Source of the DNA: Candidatus Brachybacter algidus
GTDB taxonomy: Bacteria > Bacteroidota > Bacteroidia > Chitinophagales > Saprospiraceae
Direction of reading: 5' to 3'
Assembly (NCBI GenBank): GCA_016711705.1
Contig: JADJSK010000002.1
Location: 801,987-865,986, forward strand
DNA: 64,000 nucleotides
Shown here: positions 8,607 to 17,469 of the stretch, in pieces
Position numbering within the stretch: position 1 is the first letter of the stretch
Layout: every line of letters starts with the position of its first letter
Translations under genes and position numbers: made by a program
The notes under the pieces: model-generated
Database searches by the model: none
Told to the model about the DNA's origin: nothing
Seen by the model: the letters and a program-made list of their open reading frames with translations, nothing else

Positions 8607-10409
8607 GTGTTGAAATACTTTTTGTTAATTCCATTCCTTTTAACAAGTTTTTTCCATTTGATTGGTCAGAATCCTTATGACGACTGCTCAAAGGCTTATT
8701 TTGTTAATAATGCACAAGACTGGTGCAGCGATGCAGCAGCGTTTAATATCACGGATGCCACACCTTCTAAGAATAGTTTTTCTGCTTGTTATGATGAATT
8801 GGGAAAAGATATCTGGCTGTCTTTCTATGGCGTAGCGAGTGATGTAATCATAACTATTAAGCCTGAAGTTGGTCATAAGGTCAGCGCTTCATTATATGAA
8901 GGAGATTGTAATGTACAAGTGGAGATATTATGTCAGGAACAGAAAAGCGGTTCCGACGTTTTATGGATGTACAAAGGAGGCATCACTCAAGGTCATAAAT
9001 ATCTACTAAGGATCGAAAGCAAGGATGTCGATCCTTTTGCTTTTTCAGTTTGTATCAATAATTATTTTTCACCGCCAAAGGAAGGAAGTGATTGTGATAA
9101 AGCCAATCTTCTGTGTTCAAAAAATTCCTTTATTGTCAATAATGTAGTGGGATTTGGTTTTGTCCAGGAACTTGTTGGAGTTTCCTGTTTTGGATCTTCT
9201 ATTGAATCTAATAGCATTTGGTTCAAATGGAAATGCAAAACTCCAGGTGATCTTTCATTTACTTTAAATCCTTTGAATGCAGATGATGATATAGACTTTG
9301 TGGTGTATAAGGTCAATGGTGATGAGAAAAGTTGTGATCTGGAGCAAGTGCGATGCATGGCGGCCGGTGTCATTCCTTCACAATGTAATACGAATAATAA
9401 TTGTTGTGGTCCCACCGGTTTACAAATAGGAGAAGTTGATACAGAAGAGTCGGCGGGTTGCGGACCTACAAAAAATAACTTTCTCAAACCTTTGGACATG
9501 TTGGCAGGGGAAACCTATGCATTGATCATCAACAACTATACTTCCATGAATGAGGCTTTTGAAATTAGCTTCAGTGGAAGTGCCACTTTTGAAGGCCTTA
9601 AGGCTGATTTTGATATTAGTGAAAAGGACGGATTATGCAGAACAGATACAGTCAGTATAAAGGACTTAACAATTAATGGAATAGGCAATATCAATAATGT
9701 TAAGTGGGTCTTTGGACCGGATTCAGATCCGGAGACGGCAAATGCATCAGGGGATCAGAAAGTATTCTTTAATAGATCAGGTAATAAGTCAGTTTCACTT
9801 ATTGTAGAAAATGATTTTGGCTGTAAATCTTATTATAATGATACTCTAAGGGTGGATTGCTGCGGCGGTGAATTGAGTGCAGATATTGGTTCTGATACAG
9901 TCATTCTAGCAGGAGATGCAATCCTTTTGAAACCTTCCTATTTGTTGGAAGGAAGTAATATCTCAATTAACTGGTTTCCTCCTGGTATATTTTTGTGTGA
10001 TACCTGTGCAAATGGATTTACAATTCCTTTGGAGGAAGAACAATACGTCAGTGCTAAGATTAGGGATGAATTTGGATGTGTTGCAGAAGATCAATTAAAA
10101 GTGAGAGTCATAAATAATGATATTTTTGTACCCAATGCCTTTTCTCCCAATGATGATGGTATTAATGACTATTTTACGATTTATTCTAATGAATCAATTA
10201 AGGCTGTCAGAGTCTTGAGGATTTATAATAGGTGGGGTGCACAGGTTTTTGAAGGATTAAACTTCGAACCTAATGATGAATCACAAGGTTGGAATGGTAC
10301 TTTTCGCGGGAAAGTTGCCAGTCAGGGAGTCTATGCCTATTATGCTGAAACGTTAAATAAAAATGGACACATTACTAAGCTTAAAGGGTCTTTAACCCTT
10401 GTTAGGTAA
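8607..10409 (+). CDS. T9SS-exported protein with type B C-terminal sorting domain
   Basis: 600 residues, an intact tandem paralogue of the gene upstream (9-bp gap). Start codon is GTG at 8607 or TTG at 8610; no ATG precedes the signal peptide (KYFLLIPFLLTSFFHLIGQ). Domain order is: Cys-bearing beta domain (DDCSKAYFVNNAQDWC, residues about 25-155), second domain with SIWFKWKCKTPGDLSFTLN and a Cys cluster CNTNNNCCGPTGLQ (about 165-330), PKD-like segment (about 335-420), then the sorting domain FVPNAFSPNDDGINDYF with IYNRWGAQVFE and a C-terminal GSLTLVR. The many cysteines fit an exported, disulphide-stabilised protein. Probably adhesin-like; the ligand is unknown. Confidence 0.85.
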   Translation: MLKYFLLIPFLLTSFFHLIGQNPYDDCSKAYFVNNAQDWCSDAAAFNITDATPSKNSFSACYDELGKDIWLSFYGVASDVIITIKPEVGHKVSASLYEGDCNVQVEILCQEQKSGSDVLWMYKGGITQGHKYLLRIESKDVDPFAFSVCINNYFSPPKEGSDCDKANLLCSKNSFIVNNVVGFGFVQELVGVSCFGSSIESNSIWFKWKCKTPGDLSFTLNPLNADDDIDFVVYKVNGDEKSCDLEQVRCMAAGVIPSQCNTNNNCCGPTGLQIGEVDTEESAGCGPTKNNFLKPLDMLAGETYALIINNYTSMNEAFEISFSGSATFEGLKADFDISEKDGLCRTDTVSIKDLTINGIGNINNVKWVFGPDSDPETANASGDQKVFFNRSGNKSVSLIVENDFGCKSYYNDTLRVDCCGGELSADIGSDTVILAGDAILLKPSYLLEGSNISINWFPPGIFLCDTCANGFTIPLEEEQYVSAKIRDEFGCVAEDQLKVRVINNDIFVPNAFSPNDDGINDYFTIYSNESIKAVRVLRIYNRWGAQVFEGLNFEPNDESQGWNGTFRGKVASQGVYAYYAETLNKNGHITKLKGSLTLVR

Positions 10410-10460
10410 TAAAAAATTAAATTATATTTTTCAATCAATTAAAAAAGCTCACTTTTGCAC

Positions 10461-11033
10461 ATGCGAATTTTCGGAACCTTAACAATTCTAACAATTTTAT
10501 TATTTTTCACAATGATGGTAATGTCTTGTGAAAATGACTTGAAAGAAGTAAACCGTGTAGCAGGAACAGCGGGCAGTGGATCAATGGAGACAAGCAGTGA
10601 TGGTGAGATCATTTATAGTGACTCCGCTCACCTAAAAGTCAGGATAGAATATGATACAATGATTAGGTTTCTGGACCAGGCCGATCCGAAAGATGTATTT
10701 CCCAAGGGCGTGATCGTATCATTCTATGATGATAAAGAAGAAATTTCTAGTATTCTCACTGCGAACAAAGCAGAGAGGCAACCACGTAAAAATCTAATTA
10801 TAGCGACAGATTCCGTGCATCTTGTTAGTAAAAATGGCGAAGAATTACTGACTAATGAGTTGATTTGGGACGAATTAAAAAAAGAAGTTTACACTAATAA
10901 ATTTGTAAAACTTACTCGTCCGGGTGAGATCATATATTCATTTGGATTCAGGGCCAATCAAGAATTTACTAAGTATGAGATAAAGGCGATCTCCGGAAAA
11001 TTAAGTAAGAAAAATCTGGACCAGAATTTGTAG
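10461..11033 (+). CDS. lptC: LPS export protein LptC (lipoprotein form)
   Basis: About 190 residues. LptC spans the periplasm between the LptBFG transporter and LptA. After an N-terminal hydrophobic segment comes a lipobox-like VMSC, as in many Bacteroidota LptC proteins. The core pattern S-D-S-A-H-L-K-V-R-I-E-Y, FPKGVIVSFYDDKEEISSIL, A-T-D-S-V-H-L-V-S-K-N-G-E-E-L-L-T-N-E-L-I-W-D is the characteristic OstA/LptC beta-jellyroll. ATG at 10461 is preferred over the upstream TTG at 10455. The gene follows the secreted paralogues by about 50 bp and is followed by TAGACAC-type heptad repeats. Other lpt genes are not in the window. Confidence 0.85.
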   Translation: MRIFGTLTILTILLFFTMMVMSCENDLKEVNRVAGTAGSGSMETSSDGEIIYSDSAHLKVRIEYDTMIRFLDQADPKDVFPKGVIVSFYDDKEEISSILTANKAERQPRKNLIIATDSVHLVSKNGEELLTNELIWDELKKEVYTNKFVKLTRPGEIIYSFGFRANQEFTKYEIKAISGKLSKKNLDQNL

Positions 11034-11250
11034 GAGATACTAGACAGTAGACACTAGACACTAGAGTTCAGAGATCAGAAGTCAGAAAAGGTGGTTTCTG
11101 AAAATTGGAGTGAAGAGATTATATGCTCCAATATTGAATACACTGCTTCATCTTCGAATCCAAATTGCTCCTAATTCTAATTAATAAAATTTTATTAGAA
11201 TGTATGAAGTTTGAGGGAAATAACAATTAACAATTATGAAATAACAATTG
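11034..11250. repeat. Intergenic spacer beginning with TAGACAC heptads
   Basis: The first 40 bp after the lptC stop read as tandem 7-mers (TAGACAG, TAGACAC, TAGACAC, then TAGAGTT). The remainder is AT-rich without an ORF. It lies between two convergent genes; no clear terminator hairpin was seen. Confidence 0.6.
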
Positions 11251-11979
11251 TCAGTTCTCTTTTGTGTAATAGTTATAATCTTTTATAACACGGTCAATAA
11301 ACTGATCATTATCTTCTTCCGGCGTCACATTCATTATACTCGAAACTTTAATAGTGAGTTGACTAATCAGCTCTGCATCCATTTGTCTTCTGGCTTGAAG
11401 TAGATTGTTTTTGATGATGCGCATATCATTGTCATTCAACAAAGATACCTGAGGATATTTAGGCATATAATCCGTGTCAATATCTTCAAAAATAGTTTGT
11501 CCAAATTCGACTGTATTACTAAGGCTGATGACTGTAGTTCCGGCAGCAAGATCACCTAGTCGCTGATTTTTACCACTTGTATTGATGGAGATGAATCCTA
11601 TTAAGCCAAATCCAATTTGGATGTCGATTAATCTCATCACCCATCTCGTAAGATAATCCATAAAACTCGCTTGAAAACCATCTATTTTGACGACTTTAAT
11701 GCGTATTATTTTCTTGCCCAATGTCTGACCTTCATTAAAATATTCCAGGCAAAGACTGTAAAAAGCAATAGGTAGATAACAAATTATATAAATAGAATTC
11801 TCACTCCAGGTGTCCAATCCATTTAATATATGCGATTGAGCCAGAAGGATGATCACTAGAATGAAGTAAATCAGCTTTATCAGAAAATCAATAAAAAAAG
11901 CAGTCAATCGCTTACTTAGATCGGCAAGCGAAAAATTAATATTTACATTTTGAGAGGTATTTATAGTGATATTAGTCAT
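11251..11979 (-). CDS. RDD family membrane protein
   Basis: 242 residues. The RDD domain starts near residue 20 (LSKRLTAFFIDFLIK) and carries the family features: an Arg in helix 1, a conserved Asp (FFIDFL), the loop EGQTLGKKIIRIKVV, and a late R-L-G-D-L-A-A-G-T-T-V segment. Four hydrophobic stretches fall within residues 25-150, and the C-terminal 90 residues are soluble. It is divergent from the SpoIIM gene with almost no spacer (23 bp). The same family set (RDD, SpoIIM, DUF4129, DUF4350, MoxR, DUF58) clusters in many Bacteroidota. RDD proteins are proposed transporters, but the role here is not known. Confidence 0.88.
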   Translation of the reverse strand: MTNITINTSQNVNINFSLADLSKRLTAFFIDFLIKLIYFILVIILLAQSHILNGLDTWSENSIYIICYLPIAFYSLCLEYFNEGQTLGKKIIRIKVVKIDGFQASFMDYLTRWVMRLIDIQIGFGLIGFISINTSGKNQRLGDLAAGTTVISLSNTVEFGQTIFEDIDTDYMPKYPQVSLLNDNDMRIIKNNLLQARRQMDAELISQLTIKVSSIMNVTPEEDNDQFIDRVIKDYNYYTKEN

Positions 11980-12001
11980 TTATATATATTTTCACATCAG
12001 G

Positions 12002-12334
12002 ATGAAGGAAGTCGCATTTATAAGACAAAATAAATCAAAATGGCTGGAATTTGAAGCTTTTGGTAATGGTTCAATTCATATTAACCCAGAAAAATTATCT
12101 GAACTCTACATCAGCCTCGTCAATGACCTTGCATTTGCCCAAACTTATTACCCAAAGAGTAAGGTAGTGATCTACTTGAATCAATTATGTGCAAAAGCTT
12201 TTCAGAAGATTTACAAAACTAAAAGAAATAAAGCTTCTTCCATAGTTGCATTCTTCAGAATCGAAGTTCCACTTTTGATGGTCGAATACAAAAAACAGCT
12301 AATAATTGCATTTGTGATCTTTTTTTGTCCGTAG
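12002..12334 (+). CDS. SpoIIM-family membrane protein, N-terminal part of a frameshifted gene
   Basis: About 110 residues from ATG 12002 (MKEVAFIRQNKSKWLEFEAF). This is the cytoplasmic N-terminal part of a stage II sporulation protein M-like protein, ending as the first transmembrane helix begins (QLIIAFVIFF). The T7 run at 12320-12326 breaks the frame. With eight T the helix continues as FFLSVGIGLISS into the next ORF and gives 321 residues, typical for the family. The SpoIIM name is historical: these organisms do not sporulate, and the family is thought to act in membrane or envelope processes. Confidence 0.82.
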   Translation: MKEVAFIRQNKSKWLEFEAFGNGSIHINPEKLSELYISLVNDLAFAQTYYPKSKVVIYLNQLCAKAFQKIYKTKRNKASSIVAFFRIEVPLLMVEYKKQLIIAFVIFFCP

Positions 12335-12966
12335 GAATTGGACTAATATCATCTATTTATGATGATAATTTCGTCAGACTCATTCTGGGAGATAACTATG
12401 TTGAGATGACACTCGACAATATCCGGAATGGCAATCCCGTGGCAGTTTATAATTCAGGAAGCAACTGGGGTAGTTTCCTTGGTATTACATTTAATAACTT
12501 ACTTGTGAGTTTAAAGTGCTTTTTGTATGGTATTTTTGCAGGTGTCGGTACAGTATATATTGCCCTTACAAATGGCGTAATGCTTGGTTCTTTCCAATAT
12601 TTCTTTTTCAAAGAAGATGTTTTCTGGGAAAGCGTGAGGGGTATCTGGATCCATGGCTCAATGGAAATATTCTCTATCATTATTACGACTATGGCCGGGC
12701 TTGTTCTCGGGTCCGGTATCTTATTTCCGGGAACTTATTCAAGAATAGATTCCTTCAAAAAGGCTTTCTCTTCCGGTTTTAAAATTTTCATCAGCACAGC
12801 TCCTTTTTTCTTCGCAGCTGGTTTTCTAGAGGGCTTTGTTACGCGCTTTTCGGATCAAATGCCTAATTTTTTAAGTATTTTAATAATATTGATGACTTTG
12901 GCTTTCATTTCGTATTATTATCTGATATATCCTTACCATGTTTTGAAAAAAATTACCTCGATTTGA
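12325..12966 (+). CDS. SpoIIM-family membrane protein, C-terminal part of a frameshifted gene
   Basis: 213 residues in the frame that continues the preceding fragment. It carries five or six transmembrane helices and the conserved stretch N-N-L-L-V-S-L-K-C-F-L-Y-G-I-F-A-G-V-G-T, then I-W-I-H-G-S-M-E-I-F-S-I and A-G-L-V-L-G-S-G-I-L-F-P-G-T-Y-S-R, typical of SpoIIM. The apparent TTG start at 12325 lies inside the first helix and is not a real start. Its TGA overlaps the TTG start of the next gene, pointing to coupled translation. Confidence 0.82.
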   Translation: MSVGIGLISSIYDDNFVRLILGDNYVEMTLDNIRNGNPVAVYNSGSNWGSFLGITFNNLLVSLKCFLYGIFAGVGTVYIALTNGVMLGSFQYFFFKEDVFWESVRGIWIHGSMEIFSIIITTMAGLVLGSGILFPGTYSRIDSFKKAFSSGFKIFISTAPFFFAAGFLEGFVTRFSDQMPNFLSILIILMTLAFISYYYLIYPYHVLKKITSI

Positions 12967-13766
12967 AAAGAGCGATTGGATTACTTTTTATCATCTTTTG
13001 CTCCATCCAGCAATGTATAGCTCAGTCTGATTCTATTTCTGAAAGTGAGTTGGATTATTACAATGGCGAAGAGCAACAGCGCACAGATAGTGAGATATAT
13101 GTCGAAGATAGTCCATATGGCCCCTTCTTTCCAAAAGATTCATTAGCGTCCGGTTATATTTCCAAAGTAGCGTTTAAAAAGAATTTTAAAAAAGAGTATA
13201 AAAAACTGGCAGCACAATATGATGTAGACCCACAAAAGGAGCCCAAGCAGTACAACTTAGGCTGGTTAGCTCGGTTGTTAGATTTATTTCCAGGCATAAA
13301 TGTAGATCTGTTAGTCTTGATTGCCCGAATCGTTATTTATAGCCTTATCATCGCTATTTTCTTTTATATTTTAAAATATTTCTTTTACAAAGACATAAAT
13401 TGGAATCCATTCAAAAAGAGTAATAGAACAATTGCACAGGATGAAAGTACCGAAGGTGAATTAACCGGTGATGAATATGAAAGGAAAATTCAAATAGCAT
13501 TGAATGCAGGTGATAAGCGTATTGCTATCAGGTATTATTACTTGTGGTTATTACAAAAATTAAATAAATATCATCATATCAAATTTCATCCGGAAAAGAC
13601 AAATTCAGATTATCTATATGAACTTACAAATGTAAAATATCGGACTTCATTTGCAAACTTGTCTTACATATATGATTATACCTGGTACGGAGAAGCTGAA
13701 TTAAATGAGGAAGATTTTGCTAGAGTTAAGGATAATTTTGATACTACAATAAGTCAGATCATCTAA
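12963..13766 (+). CDS. DUF4129 domain-containing protein
   Basis: 267 residues. A signal peptide (LLFIIFCSIQQCIAQ) is followed by an acidic periplasmic segment with a DUF4129-like pre-membrane part, one transmembrane helix (residues about 115-140) and a cytoplasmic C-terminal domain with AGDKRIAIRYYYLWLLQKLN and LSYIYDYTWYGEAELNEEDF, which is the DUF4129 signature. The start is TTG at 12963, overlapping the TGA of the SpoIIM gene in TTGA. Its stop overlaps the ATG of the next gene. It sits in a tightly packed operon with a MoxR ATPase, so a membrane-complex role is likely, but no activity is known. Confidence 0.82.
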   Translation: MKRAIGLLFIIFCSIQQCIAQSDSISESELDYYNGEEQQRTDSEIYVEDSPYGPFFPKDSLASGYISKVAFKKNFKKEYKKLAAQYDVDPQKEPKQYNLGWLARLLDLFPGINVDLLVLIARIVIYSLIIAIFFYILKYFFYKDINWNPFKKSNRTIAQDESTEGELTGDEYERKIQIALNAGDKRIAIRYYYLWLLQKLNKYHHIKFHPEKTNSDYLYELTNVKYRTSFANLSYIYDYTWYGEAELNEEDFARVKDNFDTTISQII

Positions 13767-14953
13767 TGAAAAAAAGTACGATCGTTATTATTGGGTGTGT
13801 TTTGGTCCTGTTAGGCCTCCTGATTTTATTGCCAAACAACAGAGGTCAAAAGGAATTGGATTGGACCCCTGATTACGGCCTTTCCGATAAGAAACCATTA
13901 GGCTTGTATGTATTTAACAGCGAAGTTAAGGAATTGCTGAAGGACAGAAATGTGACCAAAGTGGGAAACCCTACTTTAGAATATTTAAGTAATGTGTTAG
14001 GTGACACAATTTATCCACCACATACTTTTATTTATATCAATGATCATATGACCTGGGATGATGCTTCCGTGCATGAAGTGCTCAATTCAGTGAAAGGTGG
14101 AATGACAGGTTTTATTAGCGCTAATTATTTTTCTGCAAGATTTTTAGAACAATTGAATTTAAATACCTATTACTCTCGGCAGGATAGCGGAGTAGTTAAA
14201 TTAAAAGTCGGTACTCAAAAATTCAACATTCCTTCGCAGCAGGATTTGCAACATTTTACAAGATATTTAAAATTAGAAAAAGACACTTTTGACGTTTTAG
14301 GTACTATCGAATGTAAAATAGATAATGAAAATTCAAATTTTATCCGAGTAAAATTGGGTAAAGGGCTGCTTATTCTGCACAGTAGCCCGGCAGTATTTAC
14401 CAACTATTATTTATTGAAATCCGGTTCTGATAAGTATGTAGAGCAAGTATTGAGCCAATTACCCGGTAAAGACATTGTTTGGGTTACAAATGAAAAGGAG
14501 TCGGGAAGCATTTCAAATGCTCCGTTGTCTTTTATTTTATCACAGGAAGCTCTCCGCAATGCATTTTATTTAATTTTAGTCGGAGCTGCATTGTTTTTTA
14601 TATTTAATGCTAAAAGAAAACAAAGAATAGTACCCGTCATTCCGCCAGTTGAAAATACCACTGTAGAATTTACAAAAACTATTGGCAATTTGTATTTTCA
14701 GGAAGGTAGCCCAATGGAGTTGTTAATTATCCGAAGTTCTTTCATACTGGAAAAGATCAGATCTGAGTACAATATTCCGACTGATAAAATGGATCAGGAA
14801 ATGGTTCATATGCTGACAATGAAGACAGCAAGAGACATACAAAAAATACAAGAGATGACAGATATTCTCAGAAATATTCAAAATAATCAGGTTCAGGATC
14901 CTAAAACAATACTCGTAACATTTGACAATTTAATCTATCAAATATTTTATTAA
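13766..14953 (+). CDS. DUF4350 domain-containing protein
   Basis: 395 residues, anchored by an N-terminal helix (IVIIGCVLVLLGLLILL). It has a periplasmic DUF4350 region with W-T-P-D-Y-G-L-S-D-K-K-P-L-G-L-Y-V-F and an F-I-Y-I-N-D-H segment, a second helix at residues about 265-285 (FYLILVGAALFFIF), and a cytoplasmic alpha-helical tail. Overlap with the DUF4129 stop and a 2-bp gap to the MoxR gene place it in the same transcript. The fold resembles glutamine-amidotransferase-like DUF4350 domains, but no catalytic residues are obvious. Function unknown. Confidence 0.78.
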   Translation: MKKSTIVIIGCVLVLLGLLILLPNNRGQKELDWTPDYGLSDKKPLGLYVFNSEVKELLKDRNVTKVGNPTLEYLSNVLGDTIYPPHTFIYINDHMTWDDASVHEVLNSVKGGMTGFISANYFSARFLEQLNLNTYYSRQDSGVVKLKVGTQKFNIPSQQDLQHFTRYLKLEKDTFDVLGTIECKIDNENSNFIRVKLGKGLLILHSSPAVFTNYYLLKSGSDKYVEQVLSQLPGKDIVWVTNEKESGSISNAPLSFILSQEALRNAFYLILVGAALFFIFNAKRKQRIVPVIPPVENTTVEFTKTIGNLYFQEGSPMELLIIRSSFILEKIRSEYNIPTDKMDQEMVHMLTMKTARDIQKIQEMTDILRNIQNNQVQDPKTILVTFDNLIYQIFY

Positions 14954-14955
14954 CT

Positions 14956-15951
14956 ATGGAAGACGAAAAATTAGAAAAAACAGTGCATTTTGAATCCAGG
15001 CTCGACCTCACTTCCCTGAGTTCAAAATTAGGTAATATAAAGTCAGAGATTAGCAAGGTAATAGTGGGTCAAGAGAAAGTCATTGATCTAATCATGGTCG
15101 CTATGCTTGCCAACGGCCACGTATTGCTTGAAGGAGTTCCTGGGGTAGCCAAAACCCTCCTTGCAAAATTGTTTGCCAGGGCCATTGATTCAGGTTTCAG
15201 CAGGATACAATTTACACCGGATCTAATGCCAAGTGATATCCTTGGAACTTCTGTATTCGACCTTAAAACTTCGCTTTTTACTTATAAAAAAGGTCCGGTA
15301 TTTTCTAATATCATCCTCATAGATGAGATCAATAGAAGTCCGGCTAAGACCCAGGCCGCTTTGTTTGAGGTCATGGAGGAACAACAAGTTACAATGGACG
15401 GTGTAACTTACCCAATGTCGAAACCATTCATGGTCATTGCTACTCAGAATCCTATTGAGCATGAAGGTACATATCGGTTACCTGAAGCCCAACTCGACAG
15501 ATTTCTACTCAAAATAAATATTTCTTACCCAAGTCTTGAAGAAGAAATCATAATACTCAATAAAGAACATTCGAATAGACTGGAAAGGAAACAAGATATC
15601 GTACATCCCGTGATCACAGCGCTGGAAATCATGGAATTACAAAAGGTGATCAGAGAGATAATCGTAGAACCGGAGCTATTGGAATACATAGCGAAGATCT
15701 CAAAGAGGACCAGGGAGAATTCTTCCTTGTATTTGGGAGCATCTCCAAGAGCCTCTATTGCTTTGCTAAAGTCTTCGAAGGCTTATGCTGCTATCATGGG
15801 CAGAGATTTTGTGACACCAGACGACATCAAAGCTATTGCAATATACGTCTTACAACATCGTGTTATCGTCTCTCCAGCACAGGAGATGGAAAATATCACT
15901 TCCGCAAAAATAATTGGGCAGATTCTGGATTCTATTGATGTCCCAAGATAA
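14956..15951 (+). CDS. MoxR-family AAA+ ATPase
   Basis: 331 residues. Walker A is GVPGVAKT (about residue 60-67), Walker B is IILIDEINRSPAKTQ (about 115), sensor 1 is ATQNPIEHEGTY, and an arginine-rich RLPEAQLDRF follows. A C-terminal AAA lid domain (SPRASIALLKSSKAYA) completes the MoxR architecture. MoxR proteins act as chaperone-like ATPases that mature or remodel partners, usually encoded beside DUF58 proteins as here (5-bp gap). The substrate is unknown. It is likely to work on the membrane proteins of the same operon. Confidence 0.92.
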   Translation: MEDEKLEKTVHFESRLDLTSLSSKLGNIKSEISKVIVGQEKVIDLIMVAMLANGHVLLEGVPGVAKTLLAKLFARAIDSGFSRIQFTPDLMPSDILGTSVFDLKTSLFTYKKGPVFSNIILIDEINRSPAKTQAALFEVMEEQQVTMDGVTYPMSKPFMVIATQNPIEHEGTYRLPEAQLDRFLLKINISYPSLEEEIIILNKEHSNRLERKQDIVHPVITALEIMELQKVIREIIVEPELLEYIAKISKRTRENSSLYLGASPRASIALLKSSKAYAAIMGRDFVTPDDIKAIAIYVLQHRVIVSPAQEMENITSAKIIGQILDSIDVPR

Positions 15952-15956
15952 TATAA

Positions 15957-17291
15957 ATGGCAGGTTTTTTTAAGAGTATATACATCAGCAACCTATTCTT
16001 TTACTTAGGTTCAGCCATCGTGTTCAGCATGGTGTTGGGCTTCTTTTTTCCGGGACTGATCGAAGTATCCTGGCTCCTGTTAATTGGTCTGGTATTATTT
16101 ACGCTGGTGGATACCCTTTTACTTTATAGATTAAAAAGTGGGATCATCGCAGAAAGGCGTTGCTCTGATCGCTTATCCAATGGGGATGAAAATAAAGTCG
16201 CAATAGAGGTGCTCAATAATTATCAATTCGGTATTCAAATTAAGATCATTGATGAAATTCCATACCAATTTCAGGTAAGAGATTTTCTCATGACTGAAAA
16301 TATCAAAGCAGGCAAATCGAAAATAATCAATTACGCATTATTTCCTAAGACAAGGGGAAAATTCCATTTTGGATCAATGAATATATTTGTATCGACCAGC
16401 ATGGGTCTTATCAAAAGAAAGTTTCAGATAGAACAAGGAAAAGAGGTAGCTGTTTATCCATCCTATATTCATCTAAATAAGTACGACATAAATCAGCTTT
16501 CGAATTCCATTAATTTCCCGGGGATAAAGAAAATGCGAAGGCTTGGTCATTCCATGGAATTTGAACAAATTAAAGAGTATGTACAGGGTGATGATTGGCG
16601 CTCTGTCAACTGGCTTGCCACTTCCAAGTCAAATAAACTTATGGTCAATCAATATATGGAAGAAAAGGCACAATCAGTTTATTGTATCATAGATACCGGT
16701 AGAGTGATGAAGATGCCTTTTAATGGTTTGAATCTTCTGGATCATTCTATCAATTGTGCACTAATAATTAGTCATGTTGTCATAAGTAATCAGGACAAAG
16801 CGGGGCTTGCCACTTTTAGTAGGAAGTTGGAAAATAGGGTAGTTGCTGATAGAAGGTTTGGGCAAATGCATAATATACTTGAAAAACTTTACCGTGTGCA
16901 AACAGATTTTTCTGAATCAGATTATGGCCGCTTGTTTGTTGATCTCAAAAAATTTATATCGCAGCAAAGCCTTCTTATTCTTTTCAGTAATTTTGAAACA
17001 ATAGATGGGCTGAAGCGACAATTAAAATATTTGAGAGCCATTGCAAAAAATCACTTGTTGCTTATTGTCTTCTTTAAAAATTCTGAGATAGAAGCGATAA
17101 TGGCCAATAAATCTGAAGATATTCATGGTATTTATGATAAGGCAATAGCTGAAAAATTCTCCTATGAAAAAAAGCTCATCGTAAATGAACTCAGAAAATA
17201 TGGCATCATGTCAGTGCTCACAGAACCTCAGAATTTGACGATAGATGTCATTAATAAGTACTTGGAGGTAAAGGCTAGGGGGATGATATAG
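15957..17291 (+). CDS. DUF58 domain-containing protein (MoxR partner)
   Basis: 444 residues. Two N-terminal transmembrane helices (residues about 10-60) are followed by a beta-rich region and then the DUF58 motif EQIKEYVQGDDWRSVNWLATSKS (about 205-225), which leads into a von Willebrand A-like fold (VYCIIDTGRVM has a partial MIDAS D-x-G-R). Last gene of the SpoIIM-DUF4129-DUF4350-MoxR operon. After the stop comes a repeat element related to the units found behind fumC. Confidence 0.9.
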   Translation: MAGFFKSIYISNLFFYLGSAIVFSMVLGFFFPGLIEVSWLLLIGLVLFTLVDTLLLYRLKSGIIAERRCSDRLSNGDENKVAIEVLNNYQFGIQIKIIDEIPYQFQVRDFLMTENIKAGKSKIINYALFPKTRGKFHFGSMNIFVSTSMGLIKRKFQIEQGKEVAVYPSYIHLNKYDINQLSNSINFPGIKKMRRLGHSMEFEQIKEYVQGDDWRSVNWLATSKSNKLMVNQYMEEKAQSVYCIIDTGRVMKMPFNGLNLLDHSINCALIISHVVISNQDKAGLATFSRKLENRVVADRRFGQMHNILEKLYRVQTDFSESDYGRLFVDLKKFISQQSLLILFSNFETIDGLKRQLKYLRAIAKNHLLLIVFFKNSEIEAIMANKSEDIHGIYDKAIAEKFSYEKKLIVNELRKYGIMSVLTEPQNLTIDVINKYLEVKARGMI

Positions 17292-17469
17292 GTAATGAAG
17301 AATTAATAATGAAATAATGAATAATAAACGAGTGAGCGGTTTTGCTTGAACTAAATATGGGGCTATTTCCGATCATTTTTTTACAGATGGAACATTTCTT
17401 TTAATATTGAAATCATTGTACCTCATCCATCAAATTACCCCCATTACCCATTACCCATTACCCATTACC
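17292..17469. repeat. Repeat unit related to the fumC-downstream array, plus TTACCCA heptads
   Basis: Directly after the DUF58 stop, 17294-17390 carries AATGAATAATAAACGAG and then, further on, GGGCTATTTCCGATCATT, matching the order of motifs in the units downstream of fumC (26884 onward). It then changes to TTACCCA heptads (about 17443-17469). Non-coding. Confidence 0.6.
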
